A DNA stretch of 64,000 bases from JAGSPQ01 sp038206395 (GTDB taxonomy: Bacteria > Myxococcota > Myxococcia > Myxococcales > Myxococcaceae), in contig JBBRAX010000023.1 of NCBI GenBank assembly GCA_038206395.1, positions 33,470 through 97,469 of the forward strand. The letters are read 5' to 3'. The translations under genes and the position numbers were made by a program. Under the pieces are notes generated by a model, which had not been told where the DNA came from, did no database searches, and was given only the letters and a program-made list of their open reading frames with translations. Positions within the stretch are counted from its first letter, which is position 1; each line of letters begins with the position of its first letter. Of this stretch, positions 1 through 8,816 are shown in pieces.

Positions 1-435
1 GTGTTGGCGCTGTGCCCCCGAGAGACGCCGCTGGTGCTGCAGCAGCTGCCGATGGGCCCCGACCTCGACCGCCCGGTGCCGCAGCAGCTGACCGAGCTGG
101 TGCGATCGCTGCTCACGTTCTTCCGCGATCTGATGCCGGCGCTGCTGACGCTGAAGGCCAGCGGCGTTCCGTTGGAGCGCGCGTTCGAAGGCGGCAAGGT
201 GGTGCCACCGCTGAAGGTGCGGGAAGACCTGACGCTGTGGCTCAAGCTGGCGCACCGACAGCGCAAGGTTCGCGGCGGTGAGCTGAAGCCGGCGGCAGAC
301 CTGATCCTCGGAGCGATCGAGTCGCGTTGCCTGCTCGAGCACCTCGACGGCAAGAAGGCGTCGCTGGCCGAGGACGCGGCTTTCGCGACCGACACCGTGC
401 GCGCGATGTGGAAGGGGCTGATGCCGAGCCAGTAA
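1..435 (+). CDS. C-terminal part of a probable TetR-family regulator (5' truncated)
   Basis: The open frame runs in from the left edge and ends at TAA, so the N-terminus, including any helix-turn-helix, is missing. The 144 visible residues are helical. They contain a stretch around LLTFFRDLMPALL and a final section with AADLILGAIESRCLLEHL, which resembles the ligand-binding and dimerisation half of TetR/AcrR repressors. The GTG at base 1 is not a credible start. The TetR assignment rests on general pattern only; another all-helical protein is possible. Confidence 0.5.
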   Translation: MLALCPRETPLVLQQLPMGPDLDRPVPQQLTELVRSLLTFFRDLMPALLTLKASGVPLERAFEGGKVVPPLKVREDLTLWLKLAHRQRKVRGGELKPAADLILGAIESRCLLEHLDGKKASLAEDAAFATDTVRAMWKGLMPSQ

Positions 436-503
436 GTGGCGGCTCACCAAAATAGTGATCGCGAGCGGTGTTGGGCCCGCGGCGAATCCAGTACGGTTTC
501 CCG

Positions 504-854
504 ATGAAGAAGATTCAGGGTCCCCGCCTCGCCTCGACGAGTCTCCCCTCCGCGAAGCCACTCGAGAAGCAGACGCCCGCCGTGAAGACGCCCTCGGGCT
601 CGGGCGGCTTTCCGGCCACTGGCTGGGCCGAGCCCGTGAAGCGCGCCCGCCCGATCGAGACCGCGCACCGCACCGAGACGCACCCGCGGTTGAAGCTCGC
701 CCTGCCCTCGCGCGACCCCATCGGCAGCTCGGCCACGCGCCCGGCGCTGCCCCCGCGCCACGACGCCAACCCCGCGGCAATCACCGTGGGAGCGATGCGC
801 GTCGCGCTTCGCGTGCAGGACGCCCGGGTGGGAATCCCGACCACGCCGCGGTAG
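504..854 (+). CDS. hypothetical small basic Ser/Pro/Ala-rich protein
   Basis: This 116-residue frame starts at ATG 504 (MKKIQGPRLASTSLPSAKP). An ATG 12 codons further upstream, at 468, is less likely. The composition is Pro/Arg/Ser-rich with no recognisable domain, signal peptide or membrane segment, so the protein may be disordered. It sits between the TetR-like gene and another small unknown gene on the same strand. High GC favours spurious open frames, so existence is uncertain. Confidence 0.35.
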   Translation: MKKIQGPRLASTSLPSAKPLEKQTPAVKTPSGSGGFPATGWAEPVKRARPIETAHRTETHPRLKLALPSRDPIGSSATRPALPPRHDANPAAITVGAMRVALRVQDARVGIPTTPR

Positions 855-894
855 TAAGGGCGACACCGCAATACCCAAAGGGGAGGGACGGCAA

Positions 895-1191
895 ATGCAG
901 GAGTACATGCTGAAAGTGAGTAGGGCCGCCGAGAAGGACGTCGCGCGCTACCTGGCGCTCGACTCCGCGCCGTCGCACATCCGGCTGTCGACGCTCGCTC
1001 CCCTATCCAGCTGGGGTTACCCGCCCGAGTCTCAGGCGGCGGTGTTGAAGATCCTCGAGCACGGCCTGGTGATGGGCCAGGACGGCGGCAAGGACGAGGC
1101 GCCGCACGACTTTGTGCCCTGGCAGAACATCGCCTACCTCAGCGACGGCTCGGGCCTGTTCCGCGAGATGGGCGGCAGCCACAAGAAGTAG
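895..1191 (+). CDS. hypothetical 98-residue protein
   Basis: The gene starts at ATG 895, about 10 bases after a purine-rich AAAGGGGAGGG, which is a good ribosome-binding site. A second in-frame ATG lies at 907. The protein is soluble-looking, with no signal peptide or membrane segment, and has a central segment around GYPPESQAAVLKILEHGLV. I do not recognise the family. Its TAG stop abuts the stop of the convergent TIGR02996 gene with no base between them. Confidence 0.6.
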   Translation: MQEYMLKVSRAAEKDVARYLALDSAPSHIRLSTLAPLSSWGYPPESQAAVLKILEHGLVMGQDGGKDEAPHDFVPWQNIAYLSDGSGLFREMGGSHKK

Positions 1192-2184
1192 TCACCACCG
1201 CTCGTCGACCAGCAGCCGCTGCCGGGCCACCGCGCTCCGCAGCGGCTTTAGCTTAGCGGGCGGGAAGCGGCGGCCTTCGGTGGTGAAGACGAAGTGGGTG
1301 AGCGCGTCGTCCGGCAGCGCTCTGAGCAACGGCGCCAGCTGCGGCAGGTAGCTCGCGTTCTGCGTCACCGCCGAGAAGTGAAGGTGCAGCGCCGAGAGCC
1401 GCCCGTCTGCGCCGCGCGTGAGCTCGAAGAAGAAGAAGGCGTGGCCGATGACGAGGCGCTGCAGCTGCGGCAGCTGCTCGGCGGCCCCCAGGCAACCGGC
1501 GACATCGAGCGGCAGCGTCAAGTCGAGCTCGAGCGCGTGCAGCTGTTGGGCGAGCGCGCTGCCCCACAGCCACTGCAGATCTGTTCCCTTCCATGGCCAC
1601 AGCGCTGGCTTCAACTTCAGTCGCGTCAGCCCCGGGTACGCTGTCATCTCCAGCAGCGTCGAGATCTGCTGCTTGTTCCACGCCGACTGGCTGCCGGGGC
1701 CGAGCAGCTCGAGCTCTTGAAGCGGCGGCCGCGCGCGGGCGGCGAGCAGCACCTCGAGGCCCGGGCGAAAGGCGCCGTGAAGCGTCGAGAGCGCGCGGAA
1801 GTTGCCGCTGCCCAGCTCGCGCGGGAGCACGTTTCCCGCCACGTACAGCCGCACCTTCTTCACCGTGTTCCAGCGCGCGTCGCACTGCGCGTCGCCGGGC
1901 AGCTTGACCCAGGCCTCGCTCAAGAAACCGCGATCCCACTTCTCTTCGCCGACGAGCAGCTTCGTCAGCGGGCCCAACCACTTCGATCTGTTCGCGTGCA
2001 GCAGCTGCTTCTCGCGGCGCGCTGCGAACGCAGAAAGGGGCGCTTGCTGTTTCTGAAGCTGCAGCGCGATGAGCTCGCCGCGCGGGTCGGCCTGCTCGAG
2101 CAGGAAGTCCGACAATACAGCCCGCGGCCCGTCGGCCTCGGGGTCGGCGTAGACGGCAGCGAAGAGGGCGTCGGCCGAACTCAC
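1192..2184 (-). CDS. TIGR02996 domain-containing protein, intact copy
   Basis: This 330-residue protein starts at GTG 2184 and opens with the TIGR02996 signature of myxobacterial and planctomycete proteins (DALFAAVYADPEADGPRAVL, then ADPRGELIALQLQ). The rest looks like a leucine-rich scaffold with repeated 'L.LDL.LPL' and 'LQRLVIGHAF' strands. The function of the family is unknown. A broken paralogue lies immediately upstream on the same strand, 10 bp from this start, so the two probably arose by tandem duplication. Confidence 0.75.
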   Translation of the reverse strand: MSSADALFAAVYADPEADGPRAVLSDFLLEQADPRGELIALQLQKQQAPLSAFAARREKQLLHANRSKWLGPLTKLLVGEEKWDRGFLSEAWVKLPGDAQCDARWNTVKKVRLYVAGNVLPRELGSGNFRALSTLHGAFRPGLEVLLAARARPPLQELELLGPGSQSAWNKQQISTLLEMTAYPGLTRLKLKPALWPWKGTDLQWLWGSALAQQLHALELDLTLPLDVAGCLGAAEQLPQLQRLVIGHAFFFFELTRGADGRLSALHLHFSAVTQNASYLPQLAPLLRALPDDALTHFVFTTEGRRFPPAKLKPLRSAVARQRLLVDERW

Positions 2185-2194
2185 GGCGCGAAAT

Positions 2195-2724
2195 TTACCA
2201 ATTGATCGGATCCAGCCGCGAGAACTTCGCCACCCGGGCGCGCAGCAGGCCCAGCTTGCGGATCCGCGCGCCCTCCCCCGCTTTGATCTCGAACGACTGA
2301 AGCGACATCGGCGGCAGCGCAGACAGCGGCTGAAGAATCGTGGAGTCGACGATCGGCTCGGGGCCGATCCGCCGCGACGAGCCTCAAGCGCGTCAGCGTC
2401 GACCACCGCGGGTCGCCCACCGTCTCGCCGTGAAGCCGCGCGTGAGCGGTGCTCAAGAAACCGCGTTCCCACCCGGTCGACAGCGGCAGCACCACGTGGG
2501 TCAGCGGGCCCAGCCAGTCGGACTCGTGCGCCTCGAGCAGCGCCCTTTCGCGGCGCAGGGCAGATGCGGGCAGCGTGCCCTTCGGCTTCTGCAGCTGCAG
2601 GGTGATGAACTCGCCGCGCGGGTCGCCCGCCTCCTTCAAGTGGTCGGCCAGCACCGCGCGCGGGGCGTCGGCAAAACGGGTGGGCGTAGACGGCCGCGAA
2701 GAGCGCGTCGGTGGTGGACCGCAC
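2195..2724 (-). pseudogene. frame-broken TIGR02996 paralogue
   Basis: Reading from GTG 2724, the start (STTDALFAAVYAHPF) is in one frame. The continuation (FADAPRAVLADHLKEAGDPR, then FITLQLQKPKG and WERGFLST) is in a second frame from about 2682. The end (PEPIVDSTILQPLSALPPMS to FSRLDPINW, stop TAA at 2195-2197) is in a third frame from about 2370. Each part matches the corresponding region of a TIGR02996 protein, so two indels have broken the gene. Even with the frames repaired it is much shorter than the neighbouring copy, which suggests internal loss as well. Assembly indels are the alternative. Confidence 0.65.
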
Positions 2725-2746
2725 CCGGCCAGCTGTTGCCACCGCG

Positions 2747-5700
2747 TCAGTCGAGATCCACCTGCAGCCGGCGAATGTGCTCGATCTTCAGGTTCACCAC
2801 CTTGCCCTGCCGCTCGAGCCGCCCTTCGCCCAACACCAGCGCCGTGCCCGTCAGCTCGCGGCGGAACTGGTCGAACAGCTGCGGGGTGATCACGAAGTTC
2901 GCGATGCCCGTCTCGTCTTCCACCGACAGAAACGTGAACCCCTTCGCCGTCGGAGGCCGCTGCCGCACGATCACCAGACCTCCGACCTTCACCCATTGTC
3001 CGTTCTTCCCCTGCTGCAGCCGAGCCGCAGTCAGCGCCCCTTCCTTGTCGAGCTGCGGCCGCAGCAGCTGCACCGGGTGGTACTCCAGCGACAGGCCGAT
3101 GGTCTCGTAGTCGGTGGACACCCGCTCGCGAGATCCCATCTTCGGCAGCGGCACGTCTTGCGTGTCCATCGGCAGGCCGAAGAACAGATCGTCTTCTTCC
3201 AGTGGCCCCAGGGCATGAATTTCCCACAGCGCCTCGCGGCGGCTGTTGCTCAGCGAGCCCAGCGCTCCCGCCAATGCGAGGCGGGTCAGCTCATAGCGGG
3301 GAATGCGCGAGCGCCGGGCGAGCTCACCGATCGACGAGAAGGCGCCGCCGCGGCTCCGGGCCTCCATCACCCGCCTGCATGAGTCTTCGCGAAGGCCGCG
3401 CACCAGCTGCATGCCCAGGCGCAGCACCGGCCCGTTCTTCCCCCACTGCGCCGGTGGCGCGTCGGCCGGGGCCTCGAGTGCGGGCGGGCCTTCGAGGGTG
3501 CAGTTCCAGTCGCTGGCGTTCGCGTCCACCGGCCGCACCTCGACCCCGTGCCGCCGCGCGTCGTCGACCAGCGTGTGCACCGCATAGAAACCCATTGGCT
3601 GCGAGTCGAGCAACGCCGCGCAGAACGCCGCCGGGTGGTACCGCTTCTGCCAGGACGACACGTACGCAATCAGCGCGAACGACGCCGAGTGGCTCTCGGG
3701 AAACCCGTAGTGCGCGAAGCCGTCGAACTGCTTGAAGCACTTCGTCGCGAAGACGCGATCGTACCCGCGGCTGACACAGCCCTCGATGAAGCGCTCGCGG
3801 TACTGGGGCAGCAGCATCTCGGCCCGCTTGTTCGACAGCGCGCGCCGCAGGCCGTCGGCGTCTCCGGGCGAGAACCCCGCCATCACCATCGCGAGCTTCA
3901 TCGCCTGTTCCTGGAAAAGCGGAACGCCCAGGGTGCGCTGCAGAATCTCGCGCACGTCTTCCGACGGGTACGTGACGGCCTCGGTGCCATCTCGCCTGCG
4001 AAGGAAGGGGTGCACCATTTCCCCGACGATCGGGCCGGGGCGGATGATCGCGATTTCGATCACCAGGTCGTAGAAGCAGCGGGGCTTCAGCCGCGGCAGC
4101 ATGTTCATCTGCGCGCGGCTCTCGACCTGGAAGACGCCAATCGCGTCGGCCTCGCACAGCATCTCGTAGACCTGGTCGTCTTCTGGAGGCACCGTCGCCA
4201 TCGTCAGCGCCTGCCCGCCGTGGCTGCGCACGAAGTTGAAGCACCGCGCGACGACGTTCAGCATCCCCAGGCCCAGCAAGTCGACCTTGAGGATGTTCAG
4301 CGCCGACAGATCGTCTTTGTCCCACTGGCAGACCGTGCGGTCTTTCATCCGCCCGTTTTCCAGCGGCACCAGGGCGGTGAGCCGGCTGTGGGTGATCACA
4401 AAGCCGCCGACGTGAATCGAGAGGTGGCGCGGCGCGCCGGCGAGCTGCTGCGACATCGCCACCGTCTGCCGCACCTTGAGATCGGAAGGGTTCACCCCCG
4501 CGTTTCGCAGCTGAAACGGCCCGACCTCGTCGCCGAGGTCCAGCGCCTTGGCGAGGCGGTCGACCTGATCCAGCGACAGGCCCAGCGCCTTGCCGACGTC
4601 CCGCACCGCAGACCTGCCGCGGTAGCTGATGATCTCGCTGACCATCGCCGCGCGGTGCCGGCCGTGCTTCCCGTACACGTACTGAATGACCTCTTCGCGG
4701 CGCGCGTGCTCGAAGTCGACGTCGATGTCGGGCGGCTCGCGGCGCTCCTGCGACAAGAACCGTTCGAACAGCAGGCCCATGCGCACGGGGTCGATCGAGG
4801 TGATCTGCAGCGCGTAGCAGACGGCCGAGTTCGCCGCCGAGCCGCGGCCCTGGCACAGAATTCCCTTCTCGCGCGCGAACCGGACGATGTCCCACAGCGC
4901 GAGGAAGTAGCCGGGGAAGTCGAGCTTCTCGATCAGCTCGAGCTCGCGGTGGATCTGCCGCCGCACGTCGTCGGGGATCCCCCGCGGGTAGCGAACCACC
5001 AGGCCCTGCTCGACCAGCAGCTTCAGGTACTGCTGGGGGTGATCGATGCCTTGGGGCAGCTCTTCCCGCGAGAACTCGTACTTGAGCTCATCGAGGCTGA
5101 ACACGCAGCGCGCGCTGAGCTCGGCGCCCCGGTGCACCGCCTCGGGCAGGTCGGGGAAGAGCTGCAACAGCTCGGCGGTCGACTTCAGCGTGCGTTCAGC
5201 GTTGGGGAAGAGCTTGCGGCCCGCGGCGGCAATCAAGGTGCGGTGGCGAATCGCGGTCACCACGTCCTGCAGCGGTTGCTGGCTTCGCGTCGCGGTGTGC
5301 GCGTCGGTGTGGGCCAGCAGCGGCACGTTCAGCTCGTTCGCCAGCGAGCGCGCGCGATGCAGCCGATCTTCGTCGCCCGCGCAGAAGGCCCGAATGGCGC
5401 CGACGTAGAAGCGCTGCGGAAACGCCTCGGCCAGCTTCGCCACCCGCGACGCCTCGTCGGGGTACGGAACCATTGCCGACAGCCCTTCAGACCTTTCGGC
5501 GATCGACTGCCAGTCGAGCCCGGCTTCGCCTTTGGGGTGCGCCAGCCGGCTCTTGCAGATCAGCTCGCACAGGTTCGCGTAGCCGGTGGCGGTCTCGGCA
5601 AAGAGGATGACGCGGTGCGGGTGATCGGCGGCGCGTTCGGGCACGGGCAGCGCTCCGTCGCCGATGAGCGTCATCGTGCTGCCGGTGATGACGCGGACGT

Positions 5701-5869
5701 GGCGTTCTTTGCCGGCGAGGTGCGCCTTGATCACCCCGTACAGCCCGTCGTCGTCGATCACCGCCAGCGCGCTGTGGCCCAGCTCGGCCGCGCGGGCGAC
5801 CGCGACCTCGGGCTCGGCGGCGCCGGTGAGAAAGCCGTGGTTGGTGTGCGTGAGCTCGAGCCCGCCCAT
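2747..5869 (-). CDS. dnaE2: error-prone DNA polymerase III alpha subunit DnaE2 (ImuC)
   Basis: This 1040-residue C-family polymerase is the catalytic subunit of the ImuABC translesion synthesis complex. It begins with a PHP domain (ELTHTNHGFLTGAAEP, DDDGLYGVIKAH) and then shows the alpha-subunit palm with GRGSAANSAVCYAL and the catalytic acidic motif PPDIDVDFEH. A helix-hairpin-helix region and an OB-fold near the C-terminus (VGGLVIVRQRPPTAKGFTF) complete it. The length fits DnaE2 rather than the longer replicative DnaE1. The ATG at 5869 overlaps the imuB stop by one base (TGATG), so the two are translationally coupled. Regulation is presumably by the SOS response through the LexA box in front of imuA. 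Confidence 0.95.
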   Translation of the reverse strand: MGGLELTHTNHGFLTGAAEPEVAVARAAELGHSALAVIDDDGLYGVIKAHLAGKERHVRVITGSTMTLIGDGALPVPERAADHPHRVILFAETATGYANLCELICKSRLAHPKGEAGLDWQSIAERSEGLSAMVPYPDEASRVAKLAEAFPQRFYVGAIRAFCAGDEDRLHRARSLANELNVPLLAHTDAHTATRSQQPLQDVVTAIRHRTLIAAAGRKLFPNAERTLKSTAELLQLFPDLPEAVHRGAELSARCVFSLDELKYEFSREELPQGIDHPQQYLKLLVEQGLVVRYPRGIPDDVRRQIHRELELIEKLDFPGYFLALWDIVRFAREKGILCQGRGSAANSAVCYALQITSIDPVRMGLLFERFLSQERREPPDIDVDFEHARREEVIQYVYGKHGRHRAAMVSEIISYRGRSAVRDVGKALGLSLDQVDRLAKALDLGDEVGPFQLRNAGVNPSDLKVRQTVAMSQQLAGAPRHLSIHVGGFVITHSRLTALVPLENGRMKDRTVCQWDKDDLSALNILKVDLLGLGMLNVVARCFNFVRSHGGQALTMATVPPEDDQVYEMLCEADAIGVFQVESRAQMNMLPRLKPRCFYDLVIEIAIIRPGPIVGEMVHPFLRRRDGTEAVTYPSEDVREILQRTLGVPLFQEQAMKLAMVMAGFSPGDADGLRRALSNKRAEMLLPQYRERFIEGCVSRGYDRVFATKCFKQFDGFAHYGFPESHSASFALIAYVSSWQKRYHPAAFCAALLDSQPMGFYAVHTLVDDARRHGVEVRPVDANASDWNCTLEGPPALEAPADAPPAQWGKNGPVLRLGMQLVRGLREDSCRRVMEARSRGGAFSSIGELARRSRIPRYELTRLALAGALGSLSNSRREALWEIHALGPLEEDDLFFGLPMDTQDVPLPKMGSRERVSTDYETIGLSLEYHPVQLLRPQLDKEGALTAARLQQGKNGQWVKVGGLVIVRQRPPTAKGFTFLSVEDETGIANFVITPQLFDQFRRELTGTALVLGEGRLERQGKVVNLKIEHIRRLQVDLD

Positions 5870-7410
5870 CAGTCGAACACCCCCTGCGCGTAGAAGCGGC
5901 CGTCGCGCCCATCGCGAAACACCCACAGCGGGCCGACACCCTCGAGCACCACCCGGTAGTAGTCGCGGGCGTAGGGGTGCTCCGTCCACCACTCGCCGGC
6001 CAGCCGTTCGGGCCCGAACATCGCGGTCACCCGGCGCTTGCGACCCAGGAGGCTCAGCGACACCAGCGCGCCTTCTGGGGTCAGCTCGGCAGGCAACGGG
6101 GCGGGAGCGCGCAGCAACCGCGCCGGCCGCTCGAGCAGCTGCTCTGCTTCCCTGCCCTTCACCGGCACCACCGCCTCGGCCTTTGGCATCGCCGATTCCC
6201 ACCAGCCCAGCGATCTTTCTGGCGCCGATGAGAGCGCGAAGCGCTTCTCTTTCCACGCGGCCTCGGGGCGATGCGTGTCGACCAGCTCGACCCCGAACAG
6301 CGCGTCTTCGCCCAGCGCGCTCTGCAGCCGCGACAGCACCACCTCGAGCGCCGCCTCCCCATTCGGAGCGTCCCCTAAATTCAGCTGCCGCCCATCGTCC
6401 GAGCACGCCTCGTCGATGGTCACCGCCAGCGCGCAGATGGGGCGCCGCACGGTGAGATCCGTCAGCCGGTGGCGAATCAGCTCGACCAGCAGCTTCGACT
6501 GCGCCGACGGTCGGGCGAGGATCAACGAGACCTCGGCCGTCTCGACCCGCTCGAGATCCAGCCGCACCGTGAGCCGCACCGCCGCCAGCTTCCGCCCCTG
6601 CATGCGGCCACACAGCCGGTCGACCGCCGTCTTCAGCGCGAAGAGCAGCGGCTCGAGCGCCTCGGCCGGCCAGTCGAGCGCGATCGCCTCGTGCAACACC
6701 TCGGGCAATTCGTCGGGGGTGAAGATCGAGTCGTCCGCTCCGCGCGCGAGCTGCGCCGCCATCGTGCCTTCGTGACCGAAGCGGGCCGAGACAGCGCCAG
6801 CGGGCAGCGCGGCGACCTCGCCCAGCGTGGTGAGGCCGAGACCCGCGAGCGGCTCGACACCGCCCGGCCCCAGCGCACGGGTGAGCGCTTGAAGGGGAAG
6901 CGCCGAGAGCCGGGAGCCTCCGCGTGCGGGCACCACGCTGACCGCGTCGGTGGTGAAGCGGGCCAGCGCCTGCACGGTGAAGCGTTCGCTGCCGATCACG
7001 CCCCGCCCCACCCAGCCCTGCTGCAGACACAGCGCGAGCACCGCGTGCAGCCACGGCGCTTCTCCACCTTTCAGCGGGGCCGCCGACGCGTCGACCCACA
7101 CCCCTTCCGGAGGGTCGATTTGAAAGCCGGGCGTCAGCACCATCAGCGCCTCGCCCAGCGACGCGAGCGCCTGCGCCTCTTCGGCGGGGAAATACGGCAG
7201 CCGGTGAAGGTCGGGCACCAGCGCGCCGGCAGCCGCGACCGACTGCCCGGGGCGCACGCCCGCCTTGAGCGCCGCGCTCGAGGCAAAGGCCACCCGCTGC
7301 ACGCCCCGCTCATCGGCCCAGAGCACGACGGGGCGGCCGGTGAGCGAAGGCGTCTCGCGCACACGCCGCTGCACCGGCAGCCTTGGAAAGTGGAGGTAGC
7401 CCAGGCGCAT
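5869..7410 (-). CDS. imuB: ImuB, catalytically inactive Y-family polymerase subunit
   Basis: The 513-residue protein begins MRLGYLHFPRLPVQRR and has the Y-family layout (palm, fingers, then little finger around residue 240 onward). The acidic residues that bind catalytic metals in Pol IV/V are absent: the first motif reads GYLHFPRL and the second GVWVDASAAP. That is characteristic of ImuB, which serves as the hub linking DnaE2, ImuA and the sliding clamp. An alternative GTG start at 7416 directly follows the imuA stop. It sits in the middle of the imuA-imuB-dnaE2 operon. Confidence 0.92.
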   Translation of the reverse strand: MRLGYLHFPRLPVQRRVRETPSLTGRPVVLWADERGVQRVAFASSAALKAGVRPGQSVAAAGALVPDLHRLPYFPAEEAQALASLGEALMVLTPGFQIDPPEGVWVDASAAPLKGGEAPWLHAVLALCLQQGWVGRGVIGSERFTVQALARFTTDAVSVVPARGGSRLSALPLQALTRALGPGGVEPLAGLGLTTLGEVAALPAGAVSARFGHEGTMAAQLARGADDSIFTPDELPEVLHEAIALDWPAEALEPLLFALKTAVDRLCGRMQGRKLAAVRLTVRLDLERVETAEVSLILARPSAQSKLLVELIRHRLTDLTVRRPICALAVTIDEACSDDGRQLNLGDAPNGEAALEVVLSRLQSALGEDALFGVELVDTHRPEAAWKEKRFALSSAPERSLGWWESAMPKAEAVVPVKGREAEQLLERPARLLRAPAPLPAELTPEGALVSLSLLGRKRRVTAMFGPERLAGEWWTEHPYARDYYRVVLEGVGPLWVFRDGRDGRFYAQGVFD

Positions 7411-7416
7411 GGTCAC

Positions 7417-8337
7417 CTAAGGCCCGGGCACGCCGAGCAGCTGCCTCAACGGCGCCTGCGGAGCGTCGCGCCCCGGCCTGCCGTTGCGAAGCCCGCAGCC
7501 CATCGTGGGCGCCGCGTTGCCGACCGGCCGGTTCGGCGGCTCGAAGCCCTCGCGCTGCAGGTTCTTCTTCCGCCGAATGAAGGGCTCGAGGCAGACGGGC
7601 TCGTCATAGGTCGCTTCGACCGTCGCGCAGCGCCGAAGCCGTGGCGCGTTGCCGACGAACAGCCCGCGGCGCTGCAGCTGCAGCCGCCTTCCGACCCCGG
7701 TGCGGCTGTGCGCGACCTCGACGTCGAAGGACTCTCCGGGCTCGTGTCCTTCCGCGTCGGCGAGGCGAAGCGTGGGGCCAGGCGTGGTGAGCAGCAGCCG
7801 CACCAACCCTTCGGCCTGGGCCTCTTGCGACGTGAGCAGCACCAGCAGCGCTCCGCCGGTGCGCGCGGCGTCCGACAGCTTCTTGGATTCCTGCAGCGAC
7901 AGGCGCACGCCGGTGCGGTTGAGGTCGAGCACGACGCAGGTGAAGGCCCCGCTGCGCAGCAGCTGCACCGCCGACCAGACGAGCTGCCCCGGCGCTTTCG
8001 GGCGGACGACGAGCAGGCGGTTCAGCTGCACGCCGAGCCCGACCGCAGCGGGTGGGTAGAGCTCGCCCGGGCCATCGACCCACGCCGAGAGACGGCCTTC
8101 CTGGCCCGCGGCAGCGACGGCCTTCAACGCCAGGCTCGTGCGACCCGAGGCGAGCTCACCCGACAGCTCGACGCAGCCGCCCAATCGCCAGATGCCCAGC
8201 GCATCGAGCGCCTCGAGCCCGGTGTGAAGAGAGAGGACGAACTGGCGCGGCGCCGCATGAACCCGGCGGATCTCTGCGCGCAGCCGGGTGATCGTCGCTT
8301 CGCGGGACGCTGCATCTTGGGTGACCGGCATCGACAT
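7417..8337 (-). CDS. imuA: ImuA, RecA-like accessory protein of SOS mutagenesis
   Basis: The 306-residue protein has a RecA-like core beginning with GCVELSGELASGRTSLALKA, where the Walker A-like loop is GELASGRTS instead of the canonical GxxxxGKT. A Walker B-like strand (CVVLDLNRTG) follows. The C-terminus is Arg/Pro-rich. ATG 8337 is preferred because GGAG lies about 7 bases upstream; a TTG at 8355 is also in frame. In myxobacteria ImuA works with ImuB and DnaE2 in UV-induced mutagenesis. Its TAG stop is directly followed by the imuB start region. A LexA-type palindrome lies 31 bases upstream of the start. Confidence 0.85.
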   Translation of the reverse strand: MSMPVTQDAASREATITRLRAEIRRVHAAPRQFVLSLHTGLEALDALGIWRLGGCVELSGELASGRTSLALKAVAAAGQEGRLSAWVDGPGELYPPAAVGLGVQLNRLLVVRPKAPGQLVWSAVQLLRSGAFTCVVLDLNRTGVRLSLQESKKLSDAARTGGALLVLLTSQEAQAEGLVRLLLTTPGPTLRLADAEGHEPGESFDVEVAHSRTGVGRRLQLQRRGLFVGNAPRLRRCATVEATYDEPVCLEPFIRRKKNLQREGFEPPNRPVGNAAPTMGCGLRNGRPGRDAPQAPLRQLLGVPGP

Positions 8338-8367
8338 GGGCGCTCCGACCGTCAAAAGGATCCATGA

Positions 8368-8383
8368 CTGAACACGGGTTCAG
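8368..8383. promoter_or_regulatory. LexA (SOS) box in front of imuA
   Basis: The 16-base sequence CTGAACACGGGTTCAG has six-base arms CTGAAC and GTTCAG separated by ACGG. Read toward imuA, it matches 15 of 17 positions of the published Myxococcus LexA consensus CTRHAMRYBYGTTCAGS as I remember it. A possible -35 element TTGATA lies just upstream toward imuA, so LexA would block the promoter. It also lies just 5' of a ribosome-binding site for a divergent micro-ORF. Confidence 0.8.
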
Positions 8384-8400
8384 TATCAAGGAGGGCTGAC

Positions 8401-8469
8401 ATGTGGCCGAAGTCGCTCGGGTTTCTGGAGGCTCGCAAACGCGCCGAGGCCGAAAACTCGGGCCCCTGA
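8401..8469 (+). CDS. possible 22-residue micro-ORF divergent from imuA
   Basis: The reading frame MWPKSLGFLEARKRAEAENS ends at TGA after 22 codons. A textbook Shine-Dalgarno AAGGAGG (8388-8394) sits six bases before its ATG, the best in this part of the window. The LexA box lies just upstream. It could encode a small SOS peptide, but given the gene remnants downstream it may equally be the surviving 5' end of a larger lost gene. The peptide is basic and helical with no known family. Confidence 0.35.
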   Translation: MWPKSLGFLEARKRAEAENSGP

Positions 8470-8516
8470 GGTGGCTCGGGCCCTGGGGTGACACAAATCG
8501 AGGTTCGCGACCTTGA

Positions 8517-8816
8517 GTGGGGATGGAAGCAATTCCTGATCGACTCCGCGTGGTTGCCGTTGACGCTGGTGTTGGGGGTGCTCCTGGGGGGCTTGATGCG
8601 ACCGGCCGCCGGCTCGAGGCCGGATATTGGTCAGCAGCGCCGACCGCGCGCCTGAACCTGGTGGTGAAGCTGCCCTGGGGCCTCAAGCCCGAGCTCATCG
8701 CCGGCTACGAGGCGCGAATCGGGTTCGCGTTGCGAGAGGGTGAGCCACCGATGCCTCGCTCGAGTCTCTTCGTCGGCTTTCGTGTGCCGCTCGTCGCTGA
8801 CGGCGCCGCGCGATGA
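8517..8816 (+). pseudogene. remnant of an outer-membrane-like protein (C-terminal part)
   Basis: The first third of this frame is unconvincing, but from about 8620 it reads ARLNLVVKLPWGLKPELIAG and ends SLFVGFRVPL. These are alternating amphipathic strands like the end of a small beta-barrel. No matching N-terminus or signal peptide is visible upstream. The TGA stop overlaps the ATG of the next lipoprotein frame (ATGA), which suggests the two were once co-translated. Best read as a decayed gene. Confidence 0.3.

Noticed and set aside
5870..7099. Extension of the dnaE2 frame upstream through imuB
   Set aside because: DnaE2 similarity begins at ATG 5869. The upstream part is an out-of-frame reading of imuB.
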